Of a stretch of DNA of 64,000 bases, positions 54,416 through 64,000 are shown piece by piece. Under the pieces are notes generated by a model. It saw only the letters and a list, made by a program, of their open reading frames with translations, was not told where the DNA came from and did not search any database. This stretch comes from NCEH01 sp043195125. GTDB taxonomy: Bacteria > Pseudomonadota > Alphaproteobacteria > Rhizobiales > Xanthobacteraceae. How positions within the stretch are numbered: the first letter of the stretch is position 1; the number at the start of each line of letters is the position of its first letter. Position numbers and translations under genes: made by a program. Where the stretch lies: NCBI RefSeq assembly GCF_043195125.1, contig NZ_JBAFWR010000004.1. The stretch is one strand, 5' to 3'.

Positions 54416-56338
54416 ATGCGCTTTCCGCCCTCATTCCTCGATGAGATCCGCGCACGGCTTCCCGTGTCGGAAGTGGTGGGGCGACGCGTCAAGCTGAAGA
54501 AGCAGGGGCGCGAGTTCGCCGGCCTCTCGCCCTTCAACGCCGAGAAGACGCCCTCCTTTTTCGTCAATGATCAGAAGGGTTTCTACTATTGCTTCTCATC
54601 CGGGAAGCATGGCGACGTGTTCGATTTCCTGATGGAAACAGAGGGCCTGCCATTCTCCGAGGCGGTGGAGCGGCTCGCCTCCATGGCGGGGCTCTCGCTG
54701 CCGCAGGTGACGCCGGAAGCCGCCGCTAAGGAAGAGCGCCGCCGCTCCCTGCATGATGTGATGGCGCTCGCCGCCCGCTATTTCGAGGAGAATCTCCAGG
54801 CCCGGGCCGGCGCGAAGGCGCGCGGCTATCTGGCGGACCGAGATCTCGGGCCCACCATCCAGAAGCGCTTCCACCTCGGCTATGCCGCGCCCGACCGCTA
54901 TGCGCTGAAGGAAGCGCTCGGAAAGGCGGGCGTAAGTGTCGCCGACATGGTGGAAACCGGCCTGTTGATCTCCGGTGACGACATCCCCGTGCCGTACGAC
55001 CGGTTCCGCGACCGGGTGATGTTTCCCATCACCGATCTCAAGGGCCGGGTGGTGGCGTTTGGCGGCCGCGCTCTGGAAAAGGACGTGCCGGCGAAATACC
55101 TCAATTCGCCTGAAACCGTCCTCTTCCATAAGGGCTCCTTGCTTTATAATGGCTTTTCCGCGCGGGCGGCGGTCCATAAGGGCGCGCGGGTCATCGCGGT
55201 GGAAGGCTATGTGGACGTGATCGCCATGGTGGAAGCGGGGTTCGAGGGCACCGTCGCCCCGCTCGGCACCGCCCTCACCGAGGAGCAGCTGCAATTGCTC
55301 TGGCGCATGGCCGAGGAACCGGTGCTGCTGTTCGACGGCGACAAGGCCGGCCGGCGCGCCGCCTTCCGCGCCATCGATCTCGCCCTGCCCCATCTCAAGC
55401 CCGGCCGCAGCCTCTCCTTCGGGATGCTGCCCGAAGGCCAGGACCCGGACGATCTGATCCGCCGCAGCGGCCGCGACGCCATGGAGGCCGTGCTTGCCCG
55501 CGCCGAGCCGCTCGCCGCCATGTTGTGGGCGCGCGAACTGGAGGGCGCCAATCTGGAAACGCCCGAGCGCCGCGCAGCACTGGAGGCTCGGATCGGCGAG
55601 GTGGTCTCAACCATCGCCGACGACAATGTGCGCCGCCATTATCGCCAGGATTTGAACGAACGGTTGAAGCGCCTGCTCTCTCCGCCGCGCGAGGCCCGGG
55701 GGTTCGTTGCGGCCGGCCGTGCGCGCAACCCGGATATGCGCGGCGGGCGGTTCAAGCCGCGCGAGGAGCCGCTGGCCGTACGCGGCGGCGGGGAGCTTTC
55801 CCGCACCTCACTCATCCGCGGACCTTTGTCAGCCCTGCCGCGCGGCGAGGCGCTGCTTTTGTTCTGCCTGCTCAATCATCCCTGGCTGATGGACGAGAAT
55901 GGCGAGGAAATCGCCGAATTGCCGTTCGCCAACGCCGATGCCGACACCCTGCGGCGCGCCCTGCTCGATGCCCATATGGAGGGGAAAGCGAGTGATTCGC
56001 AGAGCCTTGCCCATGAGCTGGAAAAAATGGGTGTCGAGGCGCTTACGCGGCGTGCGCGGGCGGTGGCGAACCCCAGAATGGACTGGCCGGCATATCCTGA
56101 TACCGGCCACGAGGACGTGAGGCTCTGGTGGAGCCAGTGTACGGCCTTGCATCGCAAGGCTTACGCGTTATCTAGAGAATTGAGGGAGGCTGAACGCTCT
56201 CTGGGAGATGACCCGAGCGACGCCAATTTTGCTTGGCTGCGCGATGTGCGGGAACGCCTCTCGGCTGTGGAGGGGACCGAAGCCCTGGTCGAGGGGTTCG
56301 GCGCGTCATCCGGGCGCGGCTCTGCACGGTCGGTGTGA
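54416..56338 (+). CDS. dnaG: DNA primase DnaG (zinc site degenerate)
   Basis: Primase of 640 residues that makes RNA primers for replication. The N-terminal CHC2 region is present as GLSPFNAEKTPSFFVNDQKG and YYCFSSGKHGD, but of the four zinc ligands (Cys-His-Cys-Cys) only C59 remains; the others are S38, N41 and S62. The TOPRIM core is intact: VIAVEGYVDVIAM with the catalytic glutamate and LLFDGDKAGRRAA with the DxD-type acids. The C-terminal DnaB-binding part follows residue 470. Loss of zinc ligands is, as I recall, shared with relatives such as Bradyrhizobium. Confidence 0.96.
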   Translation: MRFPPSFLDEIRARLPVSEVVGRRVKLKKQGREFAGLSPFNAEKTPSFFVNDQKGFYYCFSSGKHGDVFDFLMETEGLPFSEAVERLASMAGLSLPQVTPEAAAKEERRRSLHDVMALAARYFEENLQARAGAKARGYLADRDLGPTIQKRFHLGYAAPDRYALKEALGKAGVSVADMVETGLLISGDDIPVPYDRFRDRVMFPITDLKGRVVAFGGRALEKDVPAKYLNSPETVLFHKGSLLYNGFSARAAVHKGARVIAVEGYVDVIAMVEAGFEGTVAPLGTALTEEQLQLLWRMAEEPVLLFDGDKAGRRAAFRAIDLALPHLKPGRSLSFGMLPEGQDPDDLIRRSGRDAMEAVLARAEPLAAMLWARELEGANLETPERRAALEARIGEVVSTIADDNVRRHYRQDLNERLKRLLSPPREARGFVAAGRARNPDMRGGRFKPREEPLAVRGGGELSRTSLIRGPLSALPRGEALLLFCLLNHPWLMDENGEEIAELPFANADADTLRRALLDAHMEGKASDSQSLAHELEKMGVEALTRRARAVANPRMDWPAYPDTGHEDVRLWWSQCTALHRKAYALSRELREAERSLGDDPSDANFAWLRDVRERLSAVEGTEALVEGFGASSGRGSARSV

Positions 56339-56545
56339 ATCACCCAAGCGTGACCCTTTCTTGCCGCAGTGTGGTGCGCTGCGCAAATGGAACCTTCCGC
56401 TTTCACAGGCGGTCCGGTTCAGGCTGATTTAACGGGACGGCCCTAGGGTCGCCCACGCGATGTTAAGGGTAGGCGGCGAAATCCTTGCGGGGTTGCGTCG
56501 CCGTTTCGCCGTGGAACACACGCGGCGACTTGTCAGGAGATGTCC

Positions 56546-58549
<2,004 letters not shown>

Positions 58550-58575
58550 GCCGGGCGCATCGCGCATCCCAAATG

Positions 58576-58605
58576 AAAAAGGCCCGGCATGCGCCGGGCC
58601 TTTTT
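58576..58605. terminator. Strong bidirectional terminator after rpoD
   Basis: AAAAA-GGCCCGGC-ATGC-GCCGGGCC-TTTTT: an 8-bp stem with A and T tracts on both sides. It serves rpoD (plus) and the 35-residue membrane protein gene (minus). Confidence 0.94.
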
Positions 58606-58625
58606 CATGTCCGCCGTCCGGCGCC

Positions 58626-58733
58626 TTAGCGCTTGGCCGAGCTGGTGTAATGATCGGTCCAGGCGAGTACCGCGGCAAAGCCGAGGAAAGCCAGAACGAT
58701 TGCGGTGATGGTGATTGCGACGTCTGCAGGCAT
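58626..58733 (-). CDS. 35-residue single-helix membrane protein
   Basis: A small open frame opening MPADVAITITAIV, with a hydrophobic helix (AIVLAFLGFAAVLAW) and a polar end (TDHYTSSAKR). The ATG is preceded by GGAAGGG at good spacing, and the gene sits between a terminator and a 124-bp promoter gap, all signs of a real gene. Architecture recalls small subunits or regulators of membrane complexes (CydX/KdpF size class), but nothing adjacent identifies a partner. I believe similar short proteins occur near rpoD in relatives, though this cannot be verified here. Confidence 0.7.
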   Translation of the reverse strand: MPADVAITITAIVLAFLGFAAVLAWTDHYTSSAKR

Positions 58734-58857
58734 GGCACGTTTCCCTTCCTGCAACGGAAGCTAAGCCGTCCCCTTCCCCGCGCTTTGATCTGCCGCAAAC
58801 AAAATCACCCGGCGCCCATGCGTCGCCTCTCGCCTCGGAAAATCGGGAACGGCGAGG

Positions 58858-61800
58858 CTAGAAGCGCCAGGTGAAGTTCCCCTTCACCGCATTCTCCGTG
58901 ACGTTCGAGCCGAGCTGGCCGTTGTAGGAGATGCCGAGGTCCACCGCCTCACCGAGCTTGGCGCTGAGACCGGCGCCGACCACCAGGGCATCCTCGGCGA
59001 GTGGCGCGCCCGTCACGGTGAACGGCACTGGCGCGCCAGCGAACGCCAGGGTGGTGGTCGGCGCCAGATCGCCGAACGCATGCTGCCAGCCGAGCGTCCC
59101 GGACAAGGTCAGGGGCGGCGCCGCTCCGAGTTGCAGCGCGGTGGAGCCGCGCAGGCCGAGGACGGTGCTCAGCGTGTCGAAATCGCTTGCGCGGCCGGAC
59201 AGCATGGCTGCGCCCAGGCTTTCCGTGAAGCTGTCGGTCGACTGGGCGACGTAGGAGAAGCCGGCAAACGGCTCCAGCACCGACGCCTTCCCGAGGGACG
59301 GAAGCGCAAAGTCGTAGCCCAGTTCGCCGAACAGCTGGCCGGTCCGCCCGGCATAGCCGGCGCTGTAGCCCTGGGCGAAGCCCGGAAGCACCACTGAGCG
59401 GCTGGTGGAGATGTCATGCCAGGAATAAGCGGCGCCGAGGCGCACCGCCCATGCCCCCATCGCGCTCGCCGCGAAGCTGCGGCCGGCATAAAGCGCGAGG
59501 TCGTAATTGTCGCTGGACCCGTTGGAGGGAACAGTGTCGAGGTCGAACGTGCTCTGCCCGAACCCAGCCGCGAGGCCGACACGCCAATCCGCCAAGGCGG
59601 TGTCGAGCCCGATCAGGAAGCCGCCGATGGAGCTGGAATAGCCGGAGGCGTTGGCATTGCCGTTATTATCGCCCCAGCCGCCATAGGCCTGGGCCCATAA
59701 GGTGACGCCGAGCGAACCGAGCGTGGCCGTGGTGGGCGCTTCACCGACAATGGTGCCGGATGTCGCCTGCCGCAGGCGGCCGGAAACTGCGTCCCGCACA
59801 TAAGCGGACTGGGTCTGAAGCACGCTCTGCGCCGTGGCATGCACTTCGCCGGAAAGGGCGGTCAAAGCGGCCGGGGTCGCGCCCGCGGTGAGCATGGCGA
59901 GCGTGGGCGTGAGGGGCGAAGAGGTCTGAAGGCTGTCGGCCGCAAACGCGGTGGCCGCCTGGTTGGGCGTCTGCGCGAAAGTGGCGAAGGACACCGCGCT
60001 CCGCCCGAGGGTTGCCACGAGATCGCCGTTCGCGGCCGAGAAGCCCGCGCCGAGGAAGGGATAGAGCGCGCCGGCGGTCCCAAACTCGGGATCTGCGGCT
60101 AAGACGAAACTGCCGGAAATGCTCGCGGCGCTGATGAGCGTATAGCTGGCGCCATATTGCGGCACGAAACCGACGCCCGGCGTGAGATGGATCTGCGCGC
60201 CATCCGAAATCACAGCCCCGCCCACCAGGATCTGATCCGAGATGCCGTTCGCGCCGAGCTCCATCACCAGCGTCGAGCCAGAGGCAAAGGCAGCGTTGTT
60301 GGCCACCAGGATCTTGCCGATGGAATTGCCGGGGGAGACGATGGACCCGCTTTGCGCGAGCAGGTTCGTCACCGTGCCGCTGCCGGAATGGGTGCCGATC
60401 ACGATCACGGTGCCGTTCAGCGTGCCGTTATTATTAAAGGTGCCGTTATTGATGATGTCGGCATTGATGGTGCCGGTATTGATGATGGTCCCGTTGTTCA
60501 CTAAAAGGCCCGGCTGCAGGGTGTAGTCTTGGTCAATCAACGACGGGTAGCGCTTGACCGGGGTCTGGGGCGCACCAGTGCCGGTGGAATAAATCGAGCC
60601 GGATCCCGAAATAGAGCCGAGACTCTTACCCTGCGACGCCGTGGTTGCCGAGAATGAACCGGCATTGGTGAGCGTGGCGCCTTTGCCGACACTATAGCCG
60701 CCGGTGCCGGTGCCGCTGCTATCGAGCACCGTATAGGACAAGAAACCGGCGTCCTTCGCGATACTCAAAGAACCGGAATAGACCGCGCCCGTCCCGCCAT
60801 CGTTCAACACCGTGAGGCCGCCGGTCACCGCCAGCGATCCGACGTGCGTGATGTTGCCGTTCAGATAGATGGTACCGCCGGCGAGGGTGAGAACCTCGCT
60901 GCCCGTGAAGCCAGAGATCGGGGCGTTGAAGGTGGCCGCGCCGGTGGTCGAGACGGTGCTCGGCCCCATCAGCAGCACCGGCAAATCAGTGGCGAAAGCT
61001 TGGGTGAGATTGAGAGTGCCCTGAGCGGCGATGATTTGCTTCACGCTCGCATTGGTCTGCGTGCTGAAATTATTGGCGGCAATGCCGATGAAACCGCCGT
61101 CGGCGTCATAGAGCACATTGAAGCCGGCATAGGTGTGCAGGCTCGAGTTCACGAACTGGCTGGCGGGATTGTACAGATTGATCACGCCCGGCACTTGGGG
61201 ATTGCCGGTGTCGCCCGCGGTTATGGTGTAGGTGGCGCTGCCGCCGACAAAGGAGATCCCAACCGTGGTGTTCGCCGGCGCGACGCCGTCCGGCGCTCCG
61301 GGCACTTCGACGAAGGCGTCGGTCACGCCGGTATCCATAAGCAGTGTGCCGGTGCCGGATACGGTGCTGCTGCCTGGAACCTGGATCGTCACCTGCGCCT
61401 GCACCGCCTGCCAATTGTTGGGGCCGCCGGCCGCGGAGGGGTTCGCCAGGGCCAATTGGCCATAGGCGAAGGCCGCGGTGGAGGTATTGCCTGCGGTTAA
61501 GCCGAGTTCCACCTCGGTGGGGGTGATGATGTAGCCGCGACGGACCGTGCCATCATTCATGCCCGTTATGTTGAGGAACGGATTGTAGATCGAGGACGTG
61601 GTGGGCTCGCCGTTCAGGACCTTGATGGCTTGGGTCGTGTTCGACACGTCGATGGTTCCCGCGCCCATCGTATTGCGATCGAAACCGACCCCCATCATCA
61701 GCGCGCCGGCGCAATTGACGCCGGTGGTGCAGTTCGGGGTGGCGGTCACGGAATTGGGGTTCGCGACCGTGACACTCCCCGGAGGGCAGCCGTTCGCGCT

Positions 61801-62316
61801 ATCGGGATTGAGGCACTGGCTGTGGGTCACGACCAGAATGGGCATCGTGTCCGTGCTGACCGTCGTCTGGTTCTGGGGTAGCAGCAGACCCTCCGATTTG
61901 GTGCCGGTGAACGAAACCGTGGCATTGGTGAAATAGCCGGTCAGCAGCACGTCCGTGCTGTTGTAAAAGACCCAGCCCAAAGTGCCGTTCGAAGCCGGAA
62001 TCGGCTGGTGCGTATTGATGAAATCTTGCGTTCCGACCGCGATGCCGGTCGAGCCGGTATCGAGCGTGGGATAGAAGGCCGGCCCCCCGTTGATGGACAT
62101 GGCAACGGTGAGAGATTGACCGGGCTTTCCTGCGGCGGCATTGGCCAAGGCCTGGCTGAGATCATTGGCATAAGGCACGCTGTAGGACGTGCGGTAACCG
62201 TCATACAGCGTCCAACCGGTCTGCGCGGCGGCAAAACCGGTGCTCGCGACAAGAACAGCAATCGTCAGGCAGACAGACGCGAACAGACGCCTCCACCGCA
62301 CATCCGAAAATTGCAC
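58858..62316 (-). CDS. Autotransporter with pepsin-like aspartic peptidase passenger
   Basis: A 1152-residue type V secreted protein. Order: signal peptide (1-31, end GFAAAQ); pepsin-like domain (about 66-417) with D86 in YPTLDTGSTGIAVG and D328 in TLLMDTGVTDAFVEV, hydrophobic-Gly strands ALMMGVGF and FNVLYDADGGFIGIA at the places pepsins have them, and four cysteines (168, 177, 196, 202); beta-helix passenger (about 440-770) with NNGTINTGTI-type repeats and VSPGNSIGK; 12-strand autotransporter barrel (about 865-1152) ending in Phe. Start is GTG with GGGGAG 7 nt upstream. Substrate and release mechanism unknown. Confidence 0.88.
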   Translation of the reverse strand: MQFSDVRWRRLFASVCLTIAVLVASTGFAAAQTGWTLYDGYRTSYSVPYANDLSQALANAAAGKPGQSLTVAMSINGGPAFYPTLDTGSTGIAVGTQDFINTHQPIPASNGTLGWVFYNSTDVLLTGYFTNATVSFTGTKSEGLLLPQNQTTVSTDTMPILVVTHSQCLNPDSANGCPPGSVTVANPNSVTATPNCTTGVNCAGALMMGVGFDRNTMGAGTIDVSNTTQAIKVLNGEPTTSSIYNPFLNITGMNDGTVRRGYIITPTEVELGLTAGNTSTAAFAYGQLALANPSAAGGPNNWQAVQAQVTIQVPGSSTVSGTGTLLMDTGVTDAFVEVPGAPDGVAPANTTVGISFVGGSATYTITAGDTGNPQVPGVINLYNPASQFVNSSLHTYAGFNVLYDADGGFIGIAANNFSTQTNASVKQIIAAQGTLNLTQAFATDLPVLLMGPSTVSTTGAATFNAPISGFTGSEVLTLAGGTIYLNGNITHVGSLAVTGGLTVLNDGGTGAVYSGSLSIAKDAGFLSYTVLDSSGTGTGGYSVGKGATLTNAGSFSATTASQGKSLGSISGSGSIYSTGTGAPQTPVKRYPSLIDQDYTLQPGLLVNNGTIINTGTINADIINNGTFNNNGTLNGTVIVIGTHSGSGTVTNLLAQSGSIVSPGNSIGKILVANNAAFASGSTLVMELGANGISDQILVGGAVISDGAQIHLTPGVGFVPQYGASYTLISAASISGSFVLAADPEFGTAGALYPFLGAGFSAANGDLVATLGRSAVSFATFAQTPNQAATAFAADSLQTSSPLTPTLAMLTAGATPAALTALSGEVHATAQSVLQTQSAYVRDAVSGRLRQATSGTIVGEAPTTATLGSLGVTLWAQAYGGWGDNNGNANASGYSSSIGGFLIGLDTALADWRVGLAAGFGQSTFDLDTVPSNGSSDNYDLALYAGRSFAASAMGAWAVRLGAAYSWHDISTSRSVVLPGFAQGYSAGYAGRTGQLFGELGYDFALPSLGKASVLEPFAGFSYVAQSTDSFTESLGAAMLSGRASDFDTLSTVLGLRGSTALQLGAAPPLTLSGTLGWQHAFGDLAPTTTLAFAGAPVPFTVTGAPLAEDALVVGAGLSAKLGEAVDLGISYNGQLGSNVTENAVKGNFTWRF

Positions 62317-62410
62317 GAGACGCTCCCCAGCCCAGCCTATCCGCGATGGACGCTAGGCGGGGCGCCGGGCACCGTCAACAGCTACCAAAATACCAAATGA
62401 ACGAGCGGCA

Positions 62411-63796
62411 TTATAGATACGTGTCATATTCCAGCGGCAGGATGACACGGGTGAAAGCATCCAGCTCGGCCTGCTTCATCACCGCATAGACCCGGCGATA
62501 TTCCTCGCCGAAGGCGCGGGCGATGAAATCGGACGTGGCGAAGCGCTGGACCGCCTCGGCCATGGAAGGCGAGAGGCGAGGCACATCATAATCATAGGCA
62601 TTGCCGATGAGCGGCTCCGGCGGCTCGATCTGCGCTTCGATGCCCTCCAGGATGCCGGCGAGAATGCCCGCCAGAACCAGATGCGGATGGGCCTCCGCTC
62701 CGGCGATGCGATGCTCCAGGCGCTTGGCCTGGGGCGGACCGTTGGGCACCCGTACCGCCACCGAGCGGTTATCGTATCCCCAGGTGATGCCGGTCGGTGC
62801 GTAGGAACCCGGCACAAGGCGCCGATAGCCATTGTAGCTCGGCACGAACAGCAGCGTCGCATCCGCCATGGTGGAGAGCAGCCCGCCCGCTCCGTGCCGC
62901 AGCAGCCGGTCCCCCTCCCCGCCCTCGCGCGCGAACACGTTGCGGCCGTCACGATCCAGCAGGCTCACATGCACATGCATGCCGTTGCCGGCGAAATCCG
63001 CCAGCGGCTTGGCCATGAAGGTGGCGCGCAGCCCGTGCTTGCGGGCCACGCCCTCGATCGCGCGGCGCAGGAGAATGGCATCGTCCGCCGCCTTGAGCGC
63101 GTCCGCACGATGATAGAGATTGACCTCGAACTGGCCCGGTGCGGCTTCCGAGATCACCGTGTCGGTGGGCAGCCCCTGCGCCTCCGCCGCCGCGCGCATG
63201 TCGTGCAGCACCGGGGCGAACGCGTCGAGATCGGACATGGCATACATGTTCTGACGCGCCTGCCCGGTGGCGGGAAACACCGGCTCCGGCGCGGCACCCT
63301 CGGCACCGGGCTTGAGCAGATAGAATTCCAGCTCGAACGCGACGCAGGGCGTCAGGCCCAAAGCCGCCAGCCGGTCCACCAGCTTCGCCAATTGCTGGCG
63401 CGGATCGAGAATCCAGGGTGTGCCATCAGGTTCGTGCATGGTGATGAGCACTTGAGCGGCCGCGCGCGGCGACCACGGCACCGGCTTCAGCGTGCCGGGC
63501 ACCGGCCAGCACAACCCATCCTTGTCGCCGGTCTCCAGATGAATGCCCGTCTCCGCGACCTCGCAACCCCACACGTCCAAGCCGAAGATCGAGAGCGGGA
63601 TCGGCACGCCGCTGTCCCAGACCTTGCTGAGCGCGTGGCCGGGGAGCCATTTGCCGCGCAGCACGCCGCTGGTGTCCGGAAGGAGCACTTCGACGATCTC
63701 GGGCACCCCGTGGGCTTCCACATAAGCGTCGGCCTCAGTGAGCGGGTCGGCCCGCGTGGCATCGTGAGGAAGGGTGCCGGCTCCTGAACGCTGCAT
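62411..63796 (-). CDS. Glutamine synthetase family protein, PuuA-like
   Basis: A 461-residue member of the glutamine synthetase fold, most like gamma-glutamylputrescine synthetase and related gamma-glutamylamide synthetases. The short N-terminal beta-grasp domain has VEVLLPDTSGVLRGKWLPG, and the catalytic domain has CVAFELEFYLL, APGQFEVNLYHRADALKAAD, GNGMHVHVSLLDRDGRN and RVPNGPPQAKRLEHRIAGAE. It lacks the adenylylation-type tyrosine loop of GlnA. The substrate could be putrescine, ethanolamine or another amine. It is upstream of the autotransporter gene by 94 bp on the same strand. Confidence 0.88.
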   Translation of the reverse strand: MQRSGAGTLPHDATRADPLTEADAYVEAHGVPEIVEVLLPDTSGVLRGKWLPGHALSKVWDSGVPIPLSIFGLDVWGCEVAETGIHLETGDKDGLCWPVPGTLKPVPWSPRAAAQVLITMHEPDGTPWILDPRQQLAKLVDRLAALGLTPCVAFELEFYLLKPGAEGAAPEPVFPATGQARQNMYAMSDLDAFAPVLHDMRAAAEAQGLPTDTVISEAAPGQFEVNLYHRADALKAADDAILLRRAIEGVARKHGLRATFMAKPLADFAGNGMHVHVSLLDRDGRNVFAREGGEGDRLLRHGAGGLLSTMADATLLFVPSYNGYRRLVPGSYAPTGITWGYDNRSVAVRVPNGPPQAKRLEHRIAGAEAHPHLVLAGILAGILEGIEAQIEPPEPLIGNAYDYDVPRLSPSMAEAVQRFATSDFIARAFGEEYRRVYAVMKQAELDAFTRVILPLEYDTYL

Positions 63797-64000
63797 GAGA
63801 CTCCAACTTGCAATGAGATCGTGCGCTTATCCAAGCGCGTCGGCGCAGAACCTACAAGCTGTGCCTCTGCTTTTATTTTCACCTGCCTGCAACTTCCTGG
63901 GCCGAGCGTTGTTTCCAGAGGGGCGGATGCGCTATTCTTGGACCAACCGGGGCTGGGAACTCGCACGCTCGCCCGTTCCTGCAGCGCACATTTCGCCGTG
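63797..64000. other. Intergenic sequence to window end
   Basis: 204 bp with no gene that I can support. It should hold the promoter of the PuuA-like gene; no clear operator seen. Confidence 0.5.

Overview
The window is a GC-rich, gene-dense stretch of alphaproteobacterial chromosome. Gene content and synteny (sufBCDS-sufT, rne divergent from amiC-mrcA-prfB, dnaG-rpoD, zwf-pgl-pgi), GTG and TTG starts, an Irr-type iron box, an EcfG-type promoter and a parS site of the alphaproteobacterial sequence point to the order Hyphomicrobiales (Rhizobiales). Xanthobacteraceae is the most likely family, but that is inference from gene content; no rRNA is present to settle it. There are no phage genes, insertion sequences or CRISPR arrays. 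It reads as core genome with metabolic islands.

Layout. 1-2285: thiamine operon thiO-thiS-thiG (minus strand, thiG cut by the window edge) behind a TPP riboswitch. 2543-9122: glutathione transferase, Nudix hydrolase, then an ethanolamine unit (ALDH7-type aldehyde dehydrogenase, eutB, eutC, permease) without microcompartment genes. 9202-11714: small hypothetical proteins, an MDR oxidoreductase and its divergent HxlR regulator. 11718-20869: tRNA-Leu, Fe-S assembly genes (sufA, sufT, sufS, sufD, sufC, sufB and an IscS/NifS-type desulfurase) with an iron-control box upstream, interrupted by a formate/nitrite transporter gene that ends in a parS site. 21191-33004: hydrolase, anmK, tyrS, a PRC-barrel protein behind an EcfG-type promoter, a giant AsmA-like protein, bcp, prfB, mrcA. 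33262-39188: amiC, rne, rpsU. 39371-45628: MFS transporter with divergent LysR gene, then zwf-pgl-pgi.

45681-52267 is an oxalate/formyl-CoA island: a 77-residue single-helix protein, two OxlT-type MFS carriers, formyl-CoA:oxalate CoA-transferase (frc), a two-CBS-domain protein and an FCD-type GntR regulator. Perfect or degenerate copies of one palindrome, GTAT-N5-ATAC, lie upstream of the small protein, the first carrier, frc and the CBS/gntR pair, suggesting a single regulon. Oxalyl-CoA decarboxylase is not in the window.

52330-58733 is housekeeping: carA, yqeY, dnaG (primase with its zinc ligands largely lost), rpoD, and a 35-residue membrane protein. 58858-62316 encodes the most unusual protein here: an autotransporter whose passenger begins with what looks like a complete two-lobed pepsin-type aspartic peptidase. 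A PuuA-like glutamine synthetase relative closes the window.
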